Shown here in pieces: positions 1 through 7,974 of a stretch of 34,899 nucleotides of DNA. The notes under the pieces are model-generated. The model had not been told where the DNA came from. It saw nothing but the letters and a program-made list of their open reading frames with translations, and ran no database searches. Source of the DNA: Cryobacterium sp. (GTDB lineage Bacteria > Actinomycetota > Actinomycetes > Actinomycetales > Microbacteriaceae); the NCBI GenBank assembly GCA_014376815.1, contig JACMQV010000124.1, positions 1 through 34,899 of the forward strand, written 5' to 3'. Numbering within the stretch: the first letter of the stretch is position 1; every line of letters starts with the position of its first letter. A program made the translations under genes and the position numbers.

Positions 1-65
1 CACGCACTGAGGTTGCCGATCCTGCGACCATGACCGACGCACGGTGACGTGATGGGAGGTGTGAC

Positions 66-637
66 GTGGTAGACGCTCAGGACGATGCGGCGGGGAACAC
101 CGATCTCGCACGACGGAGAGCGGCGGGATTCCTCCAACTCGTTCATGGGGGCTGTGTCGGGCGCGCATCTGAACCCCGCCGTGAGTATCGCCTTCGCTTT
201 GCGCGGTGATTTCCCCTGGCGGCGCGTGCCCGGCTACATCGTCGTACAACTCCTCGGGGCGACACTGGCCTGCCTGTTCCTGTGGGCACTTCTCGGAAAG
301 ATCGGCCAGCTGGGGGCCACTGAACCTGGACCCGGCGTCCGGAGCTCAGAACGTCGGCGTCTTCGGCACCCTCGGCGTGGGGAGTTACATCATCCTCGCC
401 GGTCTGTGGTCAAGCCCGATCAGTGGGGCTTCGATGAACCCGGCTCGATCCTTCGGTCCCGACCTCGTGCTCCTGGACTTCTCGAGTTACTGGGTGTACG
501 TCGTGGGCCCCGTGGCCGGCGCGGTGATCGCCGTCGGTTTCGCCTGGATCCTCCGCGGTCCCGGAGGGGGACGCAGCGGCGCCGCCGCCGCCCAGGGCAA
601 GCTCGGTCACCTCCGCACCAGCAGTGACAGCGACTGA
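66..637 (+). pseudogene. Decayed MIP/aquaporin-family channel gene with two internal deletions
   Basis: Remains of a major intrinsic protein (aquaporin/glycerol facilitator), an inner-membrane water or small-solute channel. A Shine-Dalgarno GGGAGGT lies at 54-60, just before GTG 66. Frame 3 opens with an N-terminus that includes [10 protein letters not shown], close to the usual MIP start. The homology then jumps near 137-150 to frame 1, which carries [10 protein letters not shown] (first NPA box, about 162-190) and helix 3. Near 335-345 it jumps again to frame 2, with SGAQNVG, a membrane helix, [12 protein letters not shown] (second NPA box) and the last helix, ending at 637. Helices 1-2 and helix 4 are missing, roughly 75 residues in total compared with an intact family member. 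No single frame spans the gene, so a working channel is not expected. A short open stretch at 3-47 in frame 3 may be the tail of an upstream gene. Confidence 0.8.
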
Positions 638-749
638 CGACTTGCTACGGCAGGCCGCCGTCTCGTAATTTGTCCCCCCAAGCGCCGACTAGTGACCTGG
701 TCAGGGAAAGCGCCAGTGTTAGATGACGCTTGAACGGGGGGTGCAATGC

Positions 750-781
750 GCAATTCAGAGGTCTTGCAATTCAGAGGTCTT
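750..781. repeat. Perfect 16-bp tandem direct repeat
   Basis: GCAATTCAGAGGTCTT occurs twice without a mismatch and head to tail (750-765 and 766-781), about 95 bp upstream of the protease start. It is more A+T-rich than its surroundings. It could be a recent slippage duplication or a doubled operator for the protease gene; nothing in the sequence decides between them. Confidence 0.9.
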
Positions 782-874
782 CGGGATCGACTACGTTTTC
801 ACATCGTCCTGTTCACTCGCGATACCGCCGGCGATCGGGCCCGGCGGATTCCATCGAAAACTGGAGTGAAGACG

Positions 875-1837
875 ATGAACAGAAGCAGAATCAGGTCCGG
901 TGCCCTCGCGGCGCTGGCGATCAGCGCTCTCTTCGTGACGGGCGGCCTCGTGACGTCCGGATCAGTCGGTGCGACCGCGGCGACACAATCGACGGATGTC
1001 GATCGATGGGTCGTTCCTCAGACCCAGCAAGGGGGCGACTACTGGACGGCGGCGCGTATGCAGGCCGCGATCCCCGGCGAGGTCCTGATCGTGGACAACG
1101 TGGCGTCGGCGAGGCCGGGCGACGTCGAGGTGGGACAGGAGAAGAAGGTGTCGAAGCAGTCCCGCGATCCGAAGATCACGCCAACGGCGACTCAGCAGAC
1201 GCCCGTCGCCAACATCGGCAAGGTGTTCTTCACGCTCGGCGGCAGCGACTATGTCTGCTCCGGCAACGCCATCTCCTCAGCGAACGAGAGCACCGTTGCG
1301 ACGGCCGGGCACTGCGTGAACGAAGGCCCGGGGGCATTCGCCTCCCGTCTCGTCTTCGTACCGGCCTACGAGAACGGCGCCGCCCCGTTCGGGCAGTGGA
1401 ACGCGACCGAGCTGTACGCGCCGACCCAGTGGACGTCGGGAGGCAACATCACCTATGACACCGGATTCGCGATCGTCTCCTCGCCCACCGGTGCGACCCT
1501 GAGCGACACTGTGGGCGCATCGGGCGTCACCTTCAATACCGCCAGAGGGCTCACCTACTCGGCCTTCGGCTACCCGGCGGCGGCACCGTTCACCGGTCAG
1601 ACCCTGCAGTCCTGCTACGGGAAGGCCACGGACGACCCGTACGCCCAGTCGGAATCGCAGGGCATCCCCTGCAACATGACCGGCGGGTCCTCCGGTGGCC
1701 CCTGGTTCATCGGCAGCGGCTCGGCCGGGTATCAGAGCTCGGTCAACAGTTTCGGGTACAACACCGTCGCGAACACCATGTTCGGGCCGTACTGGGGGTC
1801 GGTCATCGCGAGCACCTATGCCGCCGCGGCCGCCTGA
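875..1837 (+). CDS. Secreted trypsin-like (S1/V8-type) serine protease
   Basis: A 320-residue exported endopeptidase. Residues 1-36 form a signal peptide: basic MNRSRIRSG, a hydrophobic core to about residue 33, and an ATA-type cleavage site. A propeptide-like stretch follows to about 110. The chymotrypsin-fold domain then carries the catalytic triad: His146 in TAGHC, Asp195 in YDTG and Ser273 in GSSGGPW, where the usual GDSGGP Asp is Ser. Cysteine pairs 128/147 and 247/266 could form the two usual disulfides. The start is chosen because GGAG at 863-866 sits 8 bases before ATG 875; the frame stays open upstream but lacks that signal. A 7-bp inverted repeat (825-831/841-847) lies just before the ribosome-binding site. 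The gene stands alone on the plus strand beside a decayed channel gene. The substrate cannot be told from sequence. Confidence 0.85.
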   Translation: MNRSRIRSGALAALAISALFVTGGLVTSGSVGATAATQSTDVDRWVVPQTQQGGDYWTAARMQAAIPGEVLIVDNVASARPGDVEVGQEKKVSKQSRDPKITPTATQQTPVANIGKVFFTLGGSDYVCSGNAISSANESTVATAGHCVNEGPGAFASRLVFVPAYENGAAPFGQWNATELYAPTQWTSGGNITYDTGFAIVSSPTGATLSDTVGASGVTFNTARGLTYSAFGYPAAAPFTGQTLQSCYGKATDDPYAQSESQGIPCNMTGGSSGGPWFIGSGSAGYQSSVNSFGYNTVANTMFGPYWGSVIASTYAAAAA

Positions 1838-1880
1838 ACCGGGTCGCACGGACGAATCCGGCGGTGAGGACGTCGCGCAC

Positions 1881-2027
1881 GTGGACCTGACGCCTGACCC
1901 GTCGGACGCCGACTGGGACCAGGAACGGATGCGCGCGGCACGACCCCGCACGATCCGCCTCCTTCCAGACGGCACGCGTATGCCGGACGGCGAGGCGGAG
2001 CAATCCGAACGGCCGGGCGCGGAGTAG
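1881..2027 (+). CDS. Possible small hydrophilic protein, unknown
   Basis: A 48-residue frame from GTG 1881 to TAG 2027, just after the protease. It is rich in Asp, Glu, Arg and Pro and has no hydrophobic segment. A GTGAGGA sequence at 1864-1870 could serve as a ribosome-binding site. The frame is also open upstream, with an ATG at 1818 that would overlap the protease end by 20 bases. I recognise no family. It may be a chance open frame in G+C-rich DNA, and the short length keeps confidence low. Confidence 0.25.
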   Translation: MDLTPDPSDADWDQERMRAARPRTIRLLPDGTRMPDGEAEQSERPGAE

Positions 2028-2060
2028 AACCTTCACCGGGCCATCACCTGCAGGGCACGG

Positions 2061-2092
2061 GGGCCGCGACATACCTGGGTATGCCGCGGCCC
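2061..2092. terminator. Strong hairpin between convergent genes, probable bidirectional terminator
   Basis: An 8-bp arm (GGGCCGCG/CGCGGCCC) and a 6-bp arm (CATACC/GGTATG) stack with one A/C mismatch around a TG apex. It lies between the plus-strand protease region (ends 2027) and the minus-strand gene ending at 2104, where both transcripts need to stop. There is no T-run on either side, as is common for actinobacterial terminators. Confidence 0.65.
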
Positions 2093-2103
2093 TGCGCACA
2101 GTG

Positions 2104-2508
2104 TCAGGTGACGAGTTCGCAGACGCCGTCGTCGTGGGCCACGAACATCCCGGTGATCCGCACCACCTTCCCGAACGCGGCGCTGAGTTCGGTGGCCCAC
2201 GCCTGGTCGGGGGCGGTCAGTGCGGCCGCGCCGGGGCGTTCCAGGGTCAGGATGACGCTGCCTCCTGGCCCGTGGGTGCGCAGGACCTCGGTGATCGCCG
2301 CCGCCATCCCGGCTACACTCCCCGGATCGGGGCGGAGAGGGATTCCGTCCACGGGGATCAGCAGCGGGATCTGGCATCCCTCGGCGTCGAGCATCATGAA
2401 CCACAGCTGACGGCGGATGGCATGTCCGATCAGGTCGGCGACTCGCTCCCTCGCCTCACGGATCGTGGTCACGGGGGCTGCGTCTTCGATTCGGAGTGGT
2501 CTGGTCAT
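2104..2508 (-). CDS. Conserved-looking hypothetical protein, 134 residues
   Basis: An acidic soluble protein with no signal peptide or membrane segment. Visible features are an N-terminal helix with ARERVADLIGHA, a central strand-rich block (WFMMLDAEGC, IPLLIPVDGIP) and a C-terminal block resembling an alpha/beta fold (GGSVILTLERPG ... WATELSAAFG). The overall look is of a small regulatory or sensor-like actinobacterial protein whose function I do not recognise. ATG 2508 is preferred to the longer frame from 2553 because the extra residues are low-complexity and Pro/Gly-rich; the ribosome-binding site is weak for either. It lies downstream of, and on the same strand as, the aldehyde dehydrogenase cassette, 91 bases after the DUF779 gene, so it could be its last member. 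Confidence 0.6.
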   Translation of the reverse strand: MTRPLRIEDAAPVTTIREARERVADLIGHAIRRQLWFMMLDAEGCQIPLLIPVDGIPLRPDPGSVAGMAAAITEVLRTHGPGGSVILTLERPGAAALTAPDQAWATELSAAFGKVVRITGMFVAHDDGVCELVT

Positions 2509-2599
2509 GTGCACCAGAGTGGCGCAGAATCCCGGGCCGGGCCCGGTCTGCACAGGCGGACGCAGCGGCGATCCCTGGGGAGGACCGCCCGGTGTCCGG

Positions 2600-3010
2600 C
2601 TACCCGAAGGACTCCATCAGCCGGGACCGCAGCAGAAACCTCACGCCCCGGGGCGCCTCCACGGAGAAACCGCCGCCCCGTCCGGGAACAACGTCAATGC
2701 TGAGGAAGGTGTGACTCCAGTACTCGAACTGCTCGGCGGACATCCAGAAGTCGATGGTTTGTGGTGCCGCCCCGGCCGGCGCGATGTCCAGACGGCCGAG
2801 GAGGACGTCCCGGTCGGAGGTGATGAACTCCCCTGCCGGGTAGCACATCGGCGAGGAGCCGTCACAGCAGCCCCCCGATTGGTGGAACATGAGCGGCCCG
2901 TGTTCGTCCCAGAGGCTGCGGAGAAGTTCGACCGCGACCGGGGCCAACTCCACCCGCGGACTGGTCTCCCCCGGAATGGTGATCGATGCGATGACGCTGT
3001 CGTGCGACAT
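2600..3010 (-). CDS. DUF779 protein (aldehyde dehydrogenase-associated)
   Basis: A 136-residue DUF779-family protein. The family is typically encoded beside NAD-dependent acetaldehyde/aldehyde dehydrogenases, as here, but its biochemical role is not established. The signature is a cysteine-rich motif, HQSGGCCDGSSPMC, at residues 43-56 (Cys48, Cys49, Cys56), which could bind a metal or act in thiol chemistry. A conserved DFWM block lies near 87-90. ATG 3010 follows AAGGGAA at a good distance, so the 33-residue upstream extension of the frame is not used. It lies 124 bases downstream of the dehydrogenase; a long-range stem (3051-3057 with 3099-3105) in that gap may tune read-through. Confidence 0.85.
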   Translation of the reverse strand: MSHDSVIASITIPGETSPRVELAPVAVELLRSLWDEHGPLMFHQSGGCCDGSSPMCYPAGEFITSDRDVLLGRLDIAPAGAAPQTIDFWMSAEQFEYWSHTFLSIDVVPGRGGGFSVEAPRGVRFLLRSRLMESFG

Positions 3011-3134
3011 GGCCGTTCCCTTCTGGTCGGCGAATCTGTTCGGCGAGAGTGCACGAGAGGGGACCTCCGGCGATTTTCCAATCATCGCGGTGGCCCCCCT
3101 CGTGCCCACTGGGGCTGCGGATACCGTCGTGCGG

Positions 3135-4658
3135 TTAGAAGAAGCCCAGCGCGTTCTCGGAGTAGGACACCAGCAGGTTCTTCGTCTGCTGGTAGTGGCC
3201 GAGTGCGAGCTTGTTGTTCTCGCGGCCGATCCCCGAGCTCTTGTACCCGCCGAAGGCTGCGCCGGCCGGGTACGCGTGGTAGTTGTTCACCCAGACGCGG
3301 CCCGCCTTGATGTCTCGCCCGGCCCGGTAGGCCACGTTGCCGTTGCGTGACCACACGCCGGCACCGAGCCCGTAGAGGGTGTCGTTCGCGATTGAGATGG
3401 CGTCGTCGTAGTCCTCGAAGCTCGTCACGGCGAGCACCGGGCCGAAGATCTCCTCCTGGAACAGGCGCATCTTGTTGTGCCCCTCGAAGATGGTCGGTTC
3501 GACGTAGTAGCCCCCACTCAGTTCGCCGCCGAGATCGACCCGCTCGCCGCCGAGGGCGAGCTTGGCACCCTCCTGCTTGCCGATGTCGATGTAGGACAGG
3601 ATCTTCTCGAGCTGGTCGTTGCTGGACTGGGCGCCAACCTGGGTGTCCGTGTCGAGCGGGTTGCCCTGGATCGCCTTGCTGGTGCGTTCGACGGCGTCGG
3701 AGAGGAAGCTGTCGTAGATGGGCTTCTGCAGCAGCGCGCGGCTCGGGGCCGTGCACACCTCGCCCTGGTTGAAGGCGAAGAGGGTGAACCCCTCCTGAGC
3801 CTTGTCGTAGAACGCGTCGTTCTCGGCGGCGACGTCGCTGAAGAAGATGTTGGGGCTCTTGCCGCCCAGCTCCAGGGTCGAGGGGATGATGTTCGCGCTG
3901 GCGTACTGCATGATCAGACGGCCGGTCGACGTCTCGCCGGTGAAAGCGATCTTGCGGATCCGGTTTGACGAGGCGAGCGGCTTACCGGCCTCAATGCCGA
4001 AGCCGTTGACGACGTTGACGACGCCGGCGGGCAGCACATCCCCGATCAGTTCGAGCAGCACGAGGATCGACACGGGGGTCTGCTCGGCCGGCTTGAGCAC
4101 GACCGTGTTGCCGGCGGCCAGGGCCGGAGCGAGCTTCCAGACGGCCATCAGGATGGGGAAGTTCCACGGGATGATCTGCCCGACGACACCGAGCGGCTCG
4201 TGGAACTGGTAGGAGACCATGTCCCCGTCGAGTTCGGCGTGGTCGCCGTCCTGAGACCGGATAGCGGAGGCGAAGTAGCGGAAGTGGTCAGCGGCGAGGG
4301 GGATGTCGGCGTTGAGTGTCTCGCGGACGGGCTTTCCGTTTTCCCAGGTCTCGGCCACGGAAAGGAGCTCCAGGTTGGCGTCCATGATGTTCGCGATCTG
4401 GTTGAGGACCGCGGCGCGCTCCGTCGGCGAGGTCTTGCCCCAGGCCGGCGCGGCTTTGTGGGCGGCATCCAGTGCCAGCTCGATGTCTTCGGCGGTGCCG
4501 CGGGCGACCTCGGCGAAGGCCTTACCGGTGACCGGGGTGATGTCCTCGAAGTACTGGCCCTTGACGGGCTTCACCCACTCGCCGCCGATCCAGTTCTCAT
4601 AGCGGGGCTTGAAAGTGACTAGGGCGCCCGGTGTTCCGGGGTTGGAATAGACGGTCAT
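3135..4658 (-). CDS. NAD(P)-dependent aldehyde dehydrogenase (acetaldehyde type, ExaC/AldA-like)
   Basis: A 507-residue cytosolic aldehyde dehydrogenase that oxidises an aldehyde, probably acetaldehyde or another short-chain one, to the acid with NAD. Visible family features are PWNFP (Asn166) in the NAD/active-site region, the Rossmann motif FTGETSTG at 239-246, general base Glu263 in LELGGK, and nucleophile Cys302 in NQGEVC. The closing [10 protein letters not shown] segment contacts the cofactor. Length matches the family. The start is set by GAGGAGA four bases before ATG 4658. It sits 81 bases after the GAF-domain regulator and 124 bases before the DUF779 gene, on the same strand. This is the recurring regulator-dehydrogenase-DUF779 arrangement for aldehyde or ethanol use. 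The exact substrate is inferred from family resemblance and neighbours. Confidence 0.93.
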   Translation of the reverse strand: MTVYSNPGTPGALVTFKPRYENWIGGEWVKPVKGQYFEDITPVTGKAFAEVARGTAEDIELALDAAHKAAPAWGKTSPTERAAVLNQIANIMDANLELLSVAETWENGKPVRETLNADIPLAADHFRYFASAIRSQDGDHAELDGDMVSYQFHEPLGVVGQIIPWNFPILMAVWKLAPALAAGNTVVLKPAEQTPVSILVLLELIGDVLPAGVVNVVNGFGIEAGKPLASSNRIRKIAFTGETSTGRLIMQYASANIIPSTLELGGKSPNIFFSDVAAENDAFYDKAQEGFTLFAFNQGEVCTAPSRALLQKPIYDSFLSDAVERTSKAIQGNPLDTDTQVGAQSSNDQLEKILSYIDIGKQEGAKLALGGERVDLGGELSGGYYVEPTIFEGHNKMRLFQEEIFGPVLAVTSFEDYDDAISIANDTLYGLGAGVWSRNGNVAYRAGRDIKAGRVWVNNYHAYPAGAAFGGYKSSGIGRENNKLALGHYQQTKNLLVSYSENALGFF

Positions 4659-4739
4659 GATCTCTCCTCGTCGACGACGTTGTCGGTGGGCTCCGCCTGC
4701 TGCGGACCTGGCCTTGAGCCTAGGAAGGAGAACGTTGCC

Positions 4740-6110
4740 TCAGCGTTGCGGGATCTTGCGAGGCTCCGGCGCCGTGCCGGTCCCGTGCATTTCGGCGTCG
4801 ATTCGGGCGAGCCGGGCCACGACCGATGCCCGTTTTGGCGACCGGGCCGGCAGCAACTCGAGGCAGGCCCGCCAGACCTCGCTGTCGTAGGTGGCCTCGT
4901 CGGTGCGGGCGTATTCGAGCAGCAACTCGGCCGAGGCGTCGCTGAGCATGGCTTCGCGCAGTCTCGCAGACACCTCGGTGCGGATCTCGATGATGCCCGG
5001 CGCAGTCGAACTGGGCAGCACCGGTCCGCGGTAGGCGCCGAGCGCGACTCGGTGGGCCCCCCGCTCGAGGAAGGCGAGCACCCGCTGGGCATCGAGCTCG
5101 ACGACGGTCTCGAGACGGTAGGGACGCGAGGCAATACCCATTCGGGGACTGGTGTGTTCGAGAACCCTGCGCAGCCGCACCATTTCGGCCCGGAGGTTGT
5201 CGACCGCGTTCGCCTGGTCGGTGAGCAGGAGCGATAACCGGTCGGCCGAGAGCCCGTCGCGGTTCCAGGCGAGCAGGGTCAGGATTTCCGCGTGGCGCGG
5301 ACTGATCTCCACCGCCCCGCCATCATTGTCAAGTTGGCCGTGGTCCCTGCCGAGCACCTCCAGCCGCGCGGGCGAGGAACGAACCGGCGGCGACGAAAGC
5401 GCCCGCCCGAAGAACCGCGCGACCATTGGCGCCGCCGCGGATGCGCTCAGGCGCTGGATGCGCAGTTCCGCTTCCATGGCTGCCACGGCCGCTTCCACCA
5501 GCGGGAGGGTCTGCGGGGCCACCGCGTCGGCGCCGCCGGTGATGTCGATGACGCCGAGGATGTTGCCCGAGTCCGGGTCGTGGATGGGCACCGCGGTGCA
5601 GCTCCACGGATGCGCGAGGTGGTTGAAGTGCTCGGCCCGCTGAATCTGGATGCCGTGGTCGAGGGCCAGGGCCGTGCCCGGAGCGCTCGTGCCGACCCGG
5701 CGCTCCGACCAGTCGGAGCCCTCCACGAAGAGCATCGCCTCGGCCCGGCGCCGCACTTCCCGGTCACCGTCGATCCAGAGCAGCCGACCGAATTCGTCCC
5801 CGATGGCCACAATCAACCCGGAATCGAACGCATGCCTGATCAGCAGGTTGTGCACCACCGGCAGGACAGAGGCCAGGGGGTGCTGGTCTCGCTTGTCCCG
5901 GAGTTCGTCGAAGGTGAGTTCCCGCTCGGGGGCGAGCCTGGACGGGTCCAGCCGGAGGGACAACGACCGGTCCCAGGACTCCTGCACCAGCTTGCGCACG
6001 CCCGGTCGCGCGACCCGGTCCAGGACCGCGGCCTCGTGCGCCTGCGCCAACCTGACGAAACCGCCGTCGTCGAGGTCCGAGGCAGAGCCAACGGTCCACG
6101 GACTCGTCAT
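4740..6110 (-). CDS. GAF-domain transcriptional regulator of the aldehyde dehydrogenase cassette
   Basis: A 456-residue regulator. Residues 85-215 form a GAF sensor module of the AcoR type, with GLIVAIGDEFGRLLW and the NILGVIDITGG strand. The sigma54-activating AAA+ domain of classical AcoR is absent. Instead, residues 266-336 look like a winged helix of the OmpR/SARP kind (SPRHAEILTLLAW ... SRPYRLE), followed by a helical BTAD-like tail to about 445. It probably binds DNA directly and senses a small ligand, controlling the adjacent aldehyde dehydrogenase; this is inference from position and domains. ATG 6110 is chosen because GGAGG lies just before it, whereas the in-frame ATG at 6125 lies upstream of that ribosome-binding site. 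It is the first gene of the minus-strand cassette, after a hairpin at 6195-6222. Confidence 0.82.
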   Translation of the reverse strand: MTSPWTVGSASDLDDGGFVRLAQAHEAAVLDRVARPGVRKLVQESWDRSLSLRLDPSRLAPERELTFDELRDKRDQHPLASVLPVVHNLLIRHAFDSGLIVAIGDEFGRLLWIDGDREVRRRAEAMLFVEGSDWSERRVGTSAPGTALALDHGIQIQRAEHFNHLAHPWSCTAVPIHDPDSGNILGVIDITGGADAVAPQTLPLVEAAVAAMEAELRIQRLSASAAAPMVARFFGRALSSPPVRSSPARLEVLGRDHGQLDNDGGAVEISPRHAEILTLLAWNRDGLSADRLSLLLTDQANAVDNLRAEMVRLRRVLEHTSPRMGIASRPYRLETVVELDAQRVLAFLERGAHRVALGAYRGPVLPSSTAPGIIEIRTEVSARLREAMLSDASAELLLEYARTDEATYDSEVWRACLELLPARSPKRASVVARLARIDAEMHGTGTAPEPRKIPQR

Positions 6111-6194
6111 GAAACCTCCGAACAACTGTGGTCAGTGGCGAAACTTCGAAAAAACGTACGATCGGGGCGAGCGTGTGCGTAAGTATAGGCCGGG

Positions 6195-6222
6195 CGTCCG
6201 GGGGACGGCTGTCCCCCGGACG
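6195..6222 (-). terminator. 12-bp perfect hairpin after aroB
   Basis: CGTCCGGGGGAC pairs perfectly with GTCCCCCGGACG around a GGCT tetraloop, about 47 bases beyond the aroB stop. There is no U-run on the minus strand. It separates the alaS-to-aroB gene run from the aldehyde cassette, so it probably ends the former. A second small stem (CCGGGC/GCCCGG) lies close to the aroB stop. Confidence 0.7.
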
Positions 6223-6268
6223 GTGGTCGACGGTCGCGGTTCGGGCTGATTGGCCGGGCGTGGCCCGG

Positions 6269-7360
6269 TCAGGAACCGATTTCCTGGTAGGCGGCGAAGA
6301 GCAGGGACGAATCCGGGCCTTCGAGCACGGTGGGCTTGCCGATGTCGTCCAGCACGATGAAGCGGAGCATGCCGCTGCGGGTTTTCTTGTCCCGCTGCAT
6401 GGTCGCGAGCAGGGTGTTCCACCGCCCGACCGGGTAGGTGGTCGGCAGGGTGAGCGATTCGAGGATGCTGCGGTGCCGGTCCACGGCCGCGTCCGATAGG
6501 CGCCCGCTCAGCCGGGCCACCTCGGCGGCGAACATCATGCCCACGGCGACGGCGGCCCCGTGGCGCCATCCGTACCGCTCCGCGTGCTCGATCGCATGAC
6601 CGAGGGTGTGCCCGTAGTTCAGGATCTCTCGCAGGCCTGACTCCTTGAAGTCCTCCCCCACGACCTGGGCCTTCATGCCGATCGCGAGTTCGAGCACGCG
6701 CCGGAACTGCGGGGTGGTCGGGTCGGTGACGGCCGCGACATCCGCTTCGACGATGTCGAGGATCTCCGGCAGCTGGATGAAACCGGCCTTCACGATCTCG
6801 GCAAAACCGGCCAGGATCTCATTGCGCGGGAGGTCCGCCAGGGTGTCCAGGTCACAGATCACGGCGGCGGGGGCGTAGAAGGTTCCGACGAGGTTCTTGC
6901 CCTCCGCGGTGTTGATGCCGTTCTTGCCGCCGACGGCCGCGTCGACCATGGCCAGCACGCTTGTCGGGATCTGCACCAGGCGCACCCCGCGCAGCCAGGT
7001 GGCGGCCACGAAGCCGGCCAGGTCGGTGACCGCGCCGCCGCCGAAGCCGATCACGGCATCCGTGCGGCTGAAATCGGCCTGACCCATCACCTGCCAGCAG
7101 AATGCGGCCACCTCGACCCGTTTGGCGGCCTCCGCGTCGGGCACCTCGGCGATCAGCACCTCGAACCGGTCGAGCAGGCTTTCTCGCAGCGCTGCCGCCC
7201 GGGCACCCAGGTGGGACGTGTGCACGATGAGCACCTTCGCCACCTTCGGGCCGAGCTGTTCCACGACCTCGTCGATGAGGTTCCGGCCCACGATCACGGG
7301 GTAGCTGTCGACCCCGGCGACCGTGATCACGGTGGTGGCGGGTGCAGTGGTCTCAGGCAT
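6269..7360 (-). CDS. aroB: 3-dehydroquinate synthase
   Basis: A 363-residue cytosolic enzyme that converts 3-deoxy-D-arabino-heptulosonate 7-phosphate to 3-dehydroquinate, shikimate pathway step 2, using NAD and a divalent metal. The NAD-binding GGGAVTDLAGF motif is followed by the metal-ligand segments GFAEIVKAG and LNYGHTLGHAIEH and the YGWRHGAAVAVGM block. ATG 7360 has GGAG seven to eight bases upstream and gives the usual length. An in-frame GTG at 7405 also has GGAG before it and would add 15 residues (PDNTAPENTESEKN-like), so the start is not fully settled. It is the last gene of the aro run, 56 bases after aroK. Confidence 0.95.
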   Translation of the reverse strand: MPETTAPATTVITVAGVDSYPVIVGRNLIDEVVEQLGPKVAKVLIVHTSHLGARAAALRESLLDRFEVLIAEVPDAEAAKRVEVAAFCWQVMGQADFSRTDAVIGFGGGAVTDLAGFVAATWLRGVRLVQIPTSVLAMVDAAVGGKNGINTAEGKNLVGTFYAPAAVICDLDTLADLPRNEILAGFAEIVKAGFIQLPEILDIVEADVAAVTDPTTPQFRRVLELAIGMKAQVVGEDFKESGLREILNYGHTLGHAIEHAERYGWRHGAAVAVGMMFAAEVARLSGRLSDAAVDRHRSILESLTLPTTYPVGRWNTLLATMQRDKKTRSGMLRFIVLDDIGKPTVLEGPDSSLLFAAYQEIGS

Positions 7361-7416
7361 GTTCTTCTCCGACTCAGTATTCTCTGGCGCAGTATTGTCA
7401 GGCACGATGGCTCCGG

Positions 7417-7974
7417 TCACGTTCTTGTTATGGTCCAGGTCACGACGGCATTCGCGATGGCGTCCGACGGACGGTGCGATGTGTCGAAACGGATGCTGGC
7501 CAGCGCCTCGTAGGTGGGGCGCCGCTGGTTGTAGATGCGTTTCCAATCGGCGATGCCGTTGCGCAACAGGGGGCGTTTGCCACCGCCGAGACGCCTGCGG
7601 ACGGCCTGGGCCGAGACGCTCAGGTAGACGACGCTGCAGCGGGCCAGGTCTGCCTGCGTGCCGGGGTCGAGCACGGCTCCCCCGCCGAGCGACACGACGG
7701 TCTTCTCGGTCAGGGCCTGGGCGACCGCCGCACGTTCGAGGGCCCGGAAATGCTCCTCACCGTGCAGCTCGAAGAGGTCCTTGATCGCACCGTGTTCCGC
7801 GACGATGCGCGCGTCGGTGTCGACAAAAGGCACGTCGAGGGCCCGGGCCACCAGACGTCCGATCCGGGTCTTGCCGGCAGCCATGGGACCGATGAACACG
7901 AGCGGGAAGAGCGGATTGGTGGGCTTGGGCTGCTGCGGCCGCTTTGCCGCGTCCCGCGTTCCTGCGTCCCGCAT
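7417..7974 (-). CDS. aroK: Shikimate kinase
   Basis: A 185-residue P-loop kinase that transfers phosphate from ATP to shikimate (pathway step 5). The Walker A motif GPMAAGKT is at residues 29-36. The DTD shikimate-binding motif follows (FVDTDARI), then the FRALE segment and the GGGAVL substrate loop. The first 20 or so residues before the fold are Pro/Lys-rich and longer than usual. Its ATG overlaps the aroC stop by one base (TAATG) with no strong ribosome-binding site of its own, which points to translational coupling with aroC. Confidence 0.94.
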   Translation of the reverse strand: MRDAGTRDAAKRPQQPKPTNPLFPLVFIGPMAAGKTRIGRLVARALDVPFVDTDARIVAEHGAIKDLFELHGEEHFRALERAAVAQALTEKTVVSLGGGAVLDPGTQADLARCSVVYLSVSAQAVRRRLGGGKRPLLRNGIADWKRIYNQRRPTYEALASIRFDTSHRPSDAIANAVVTWTITRT

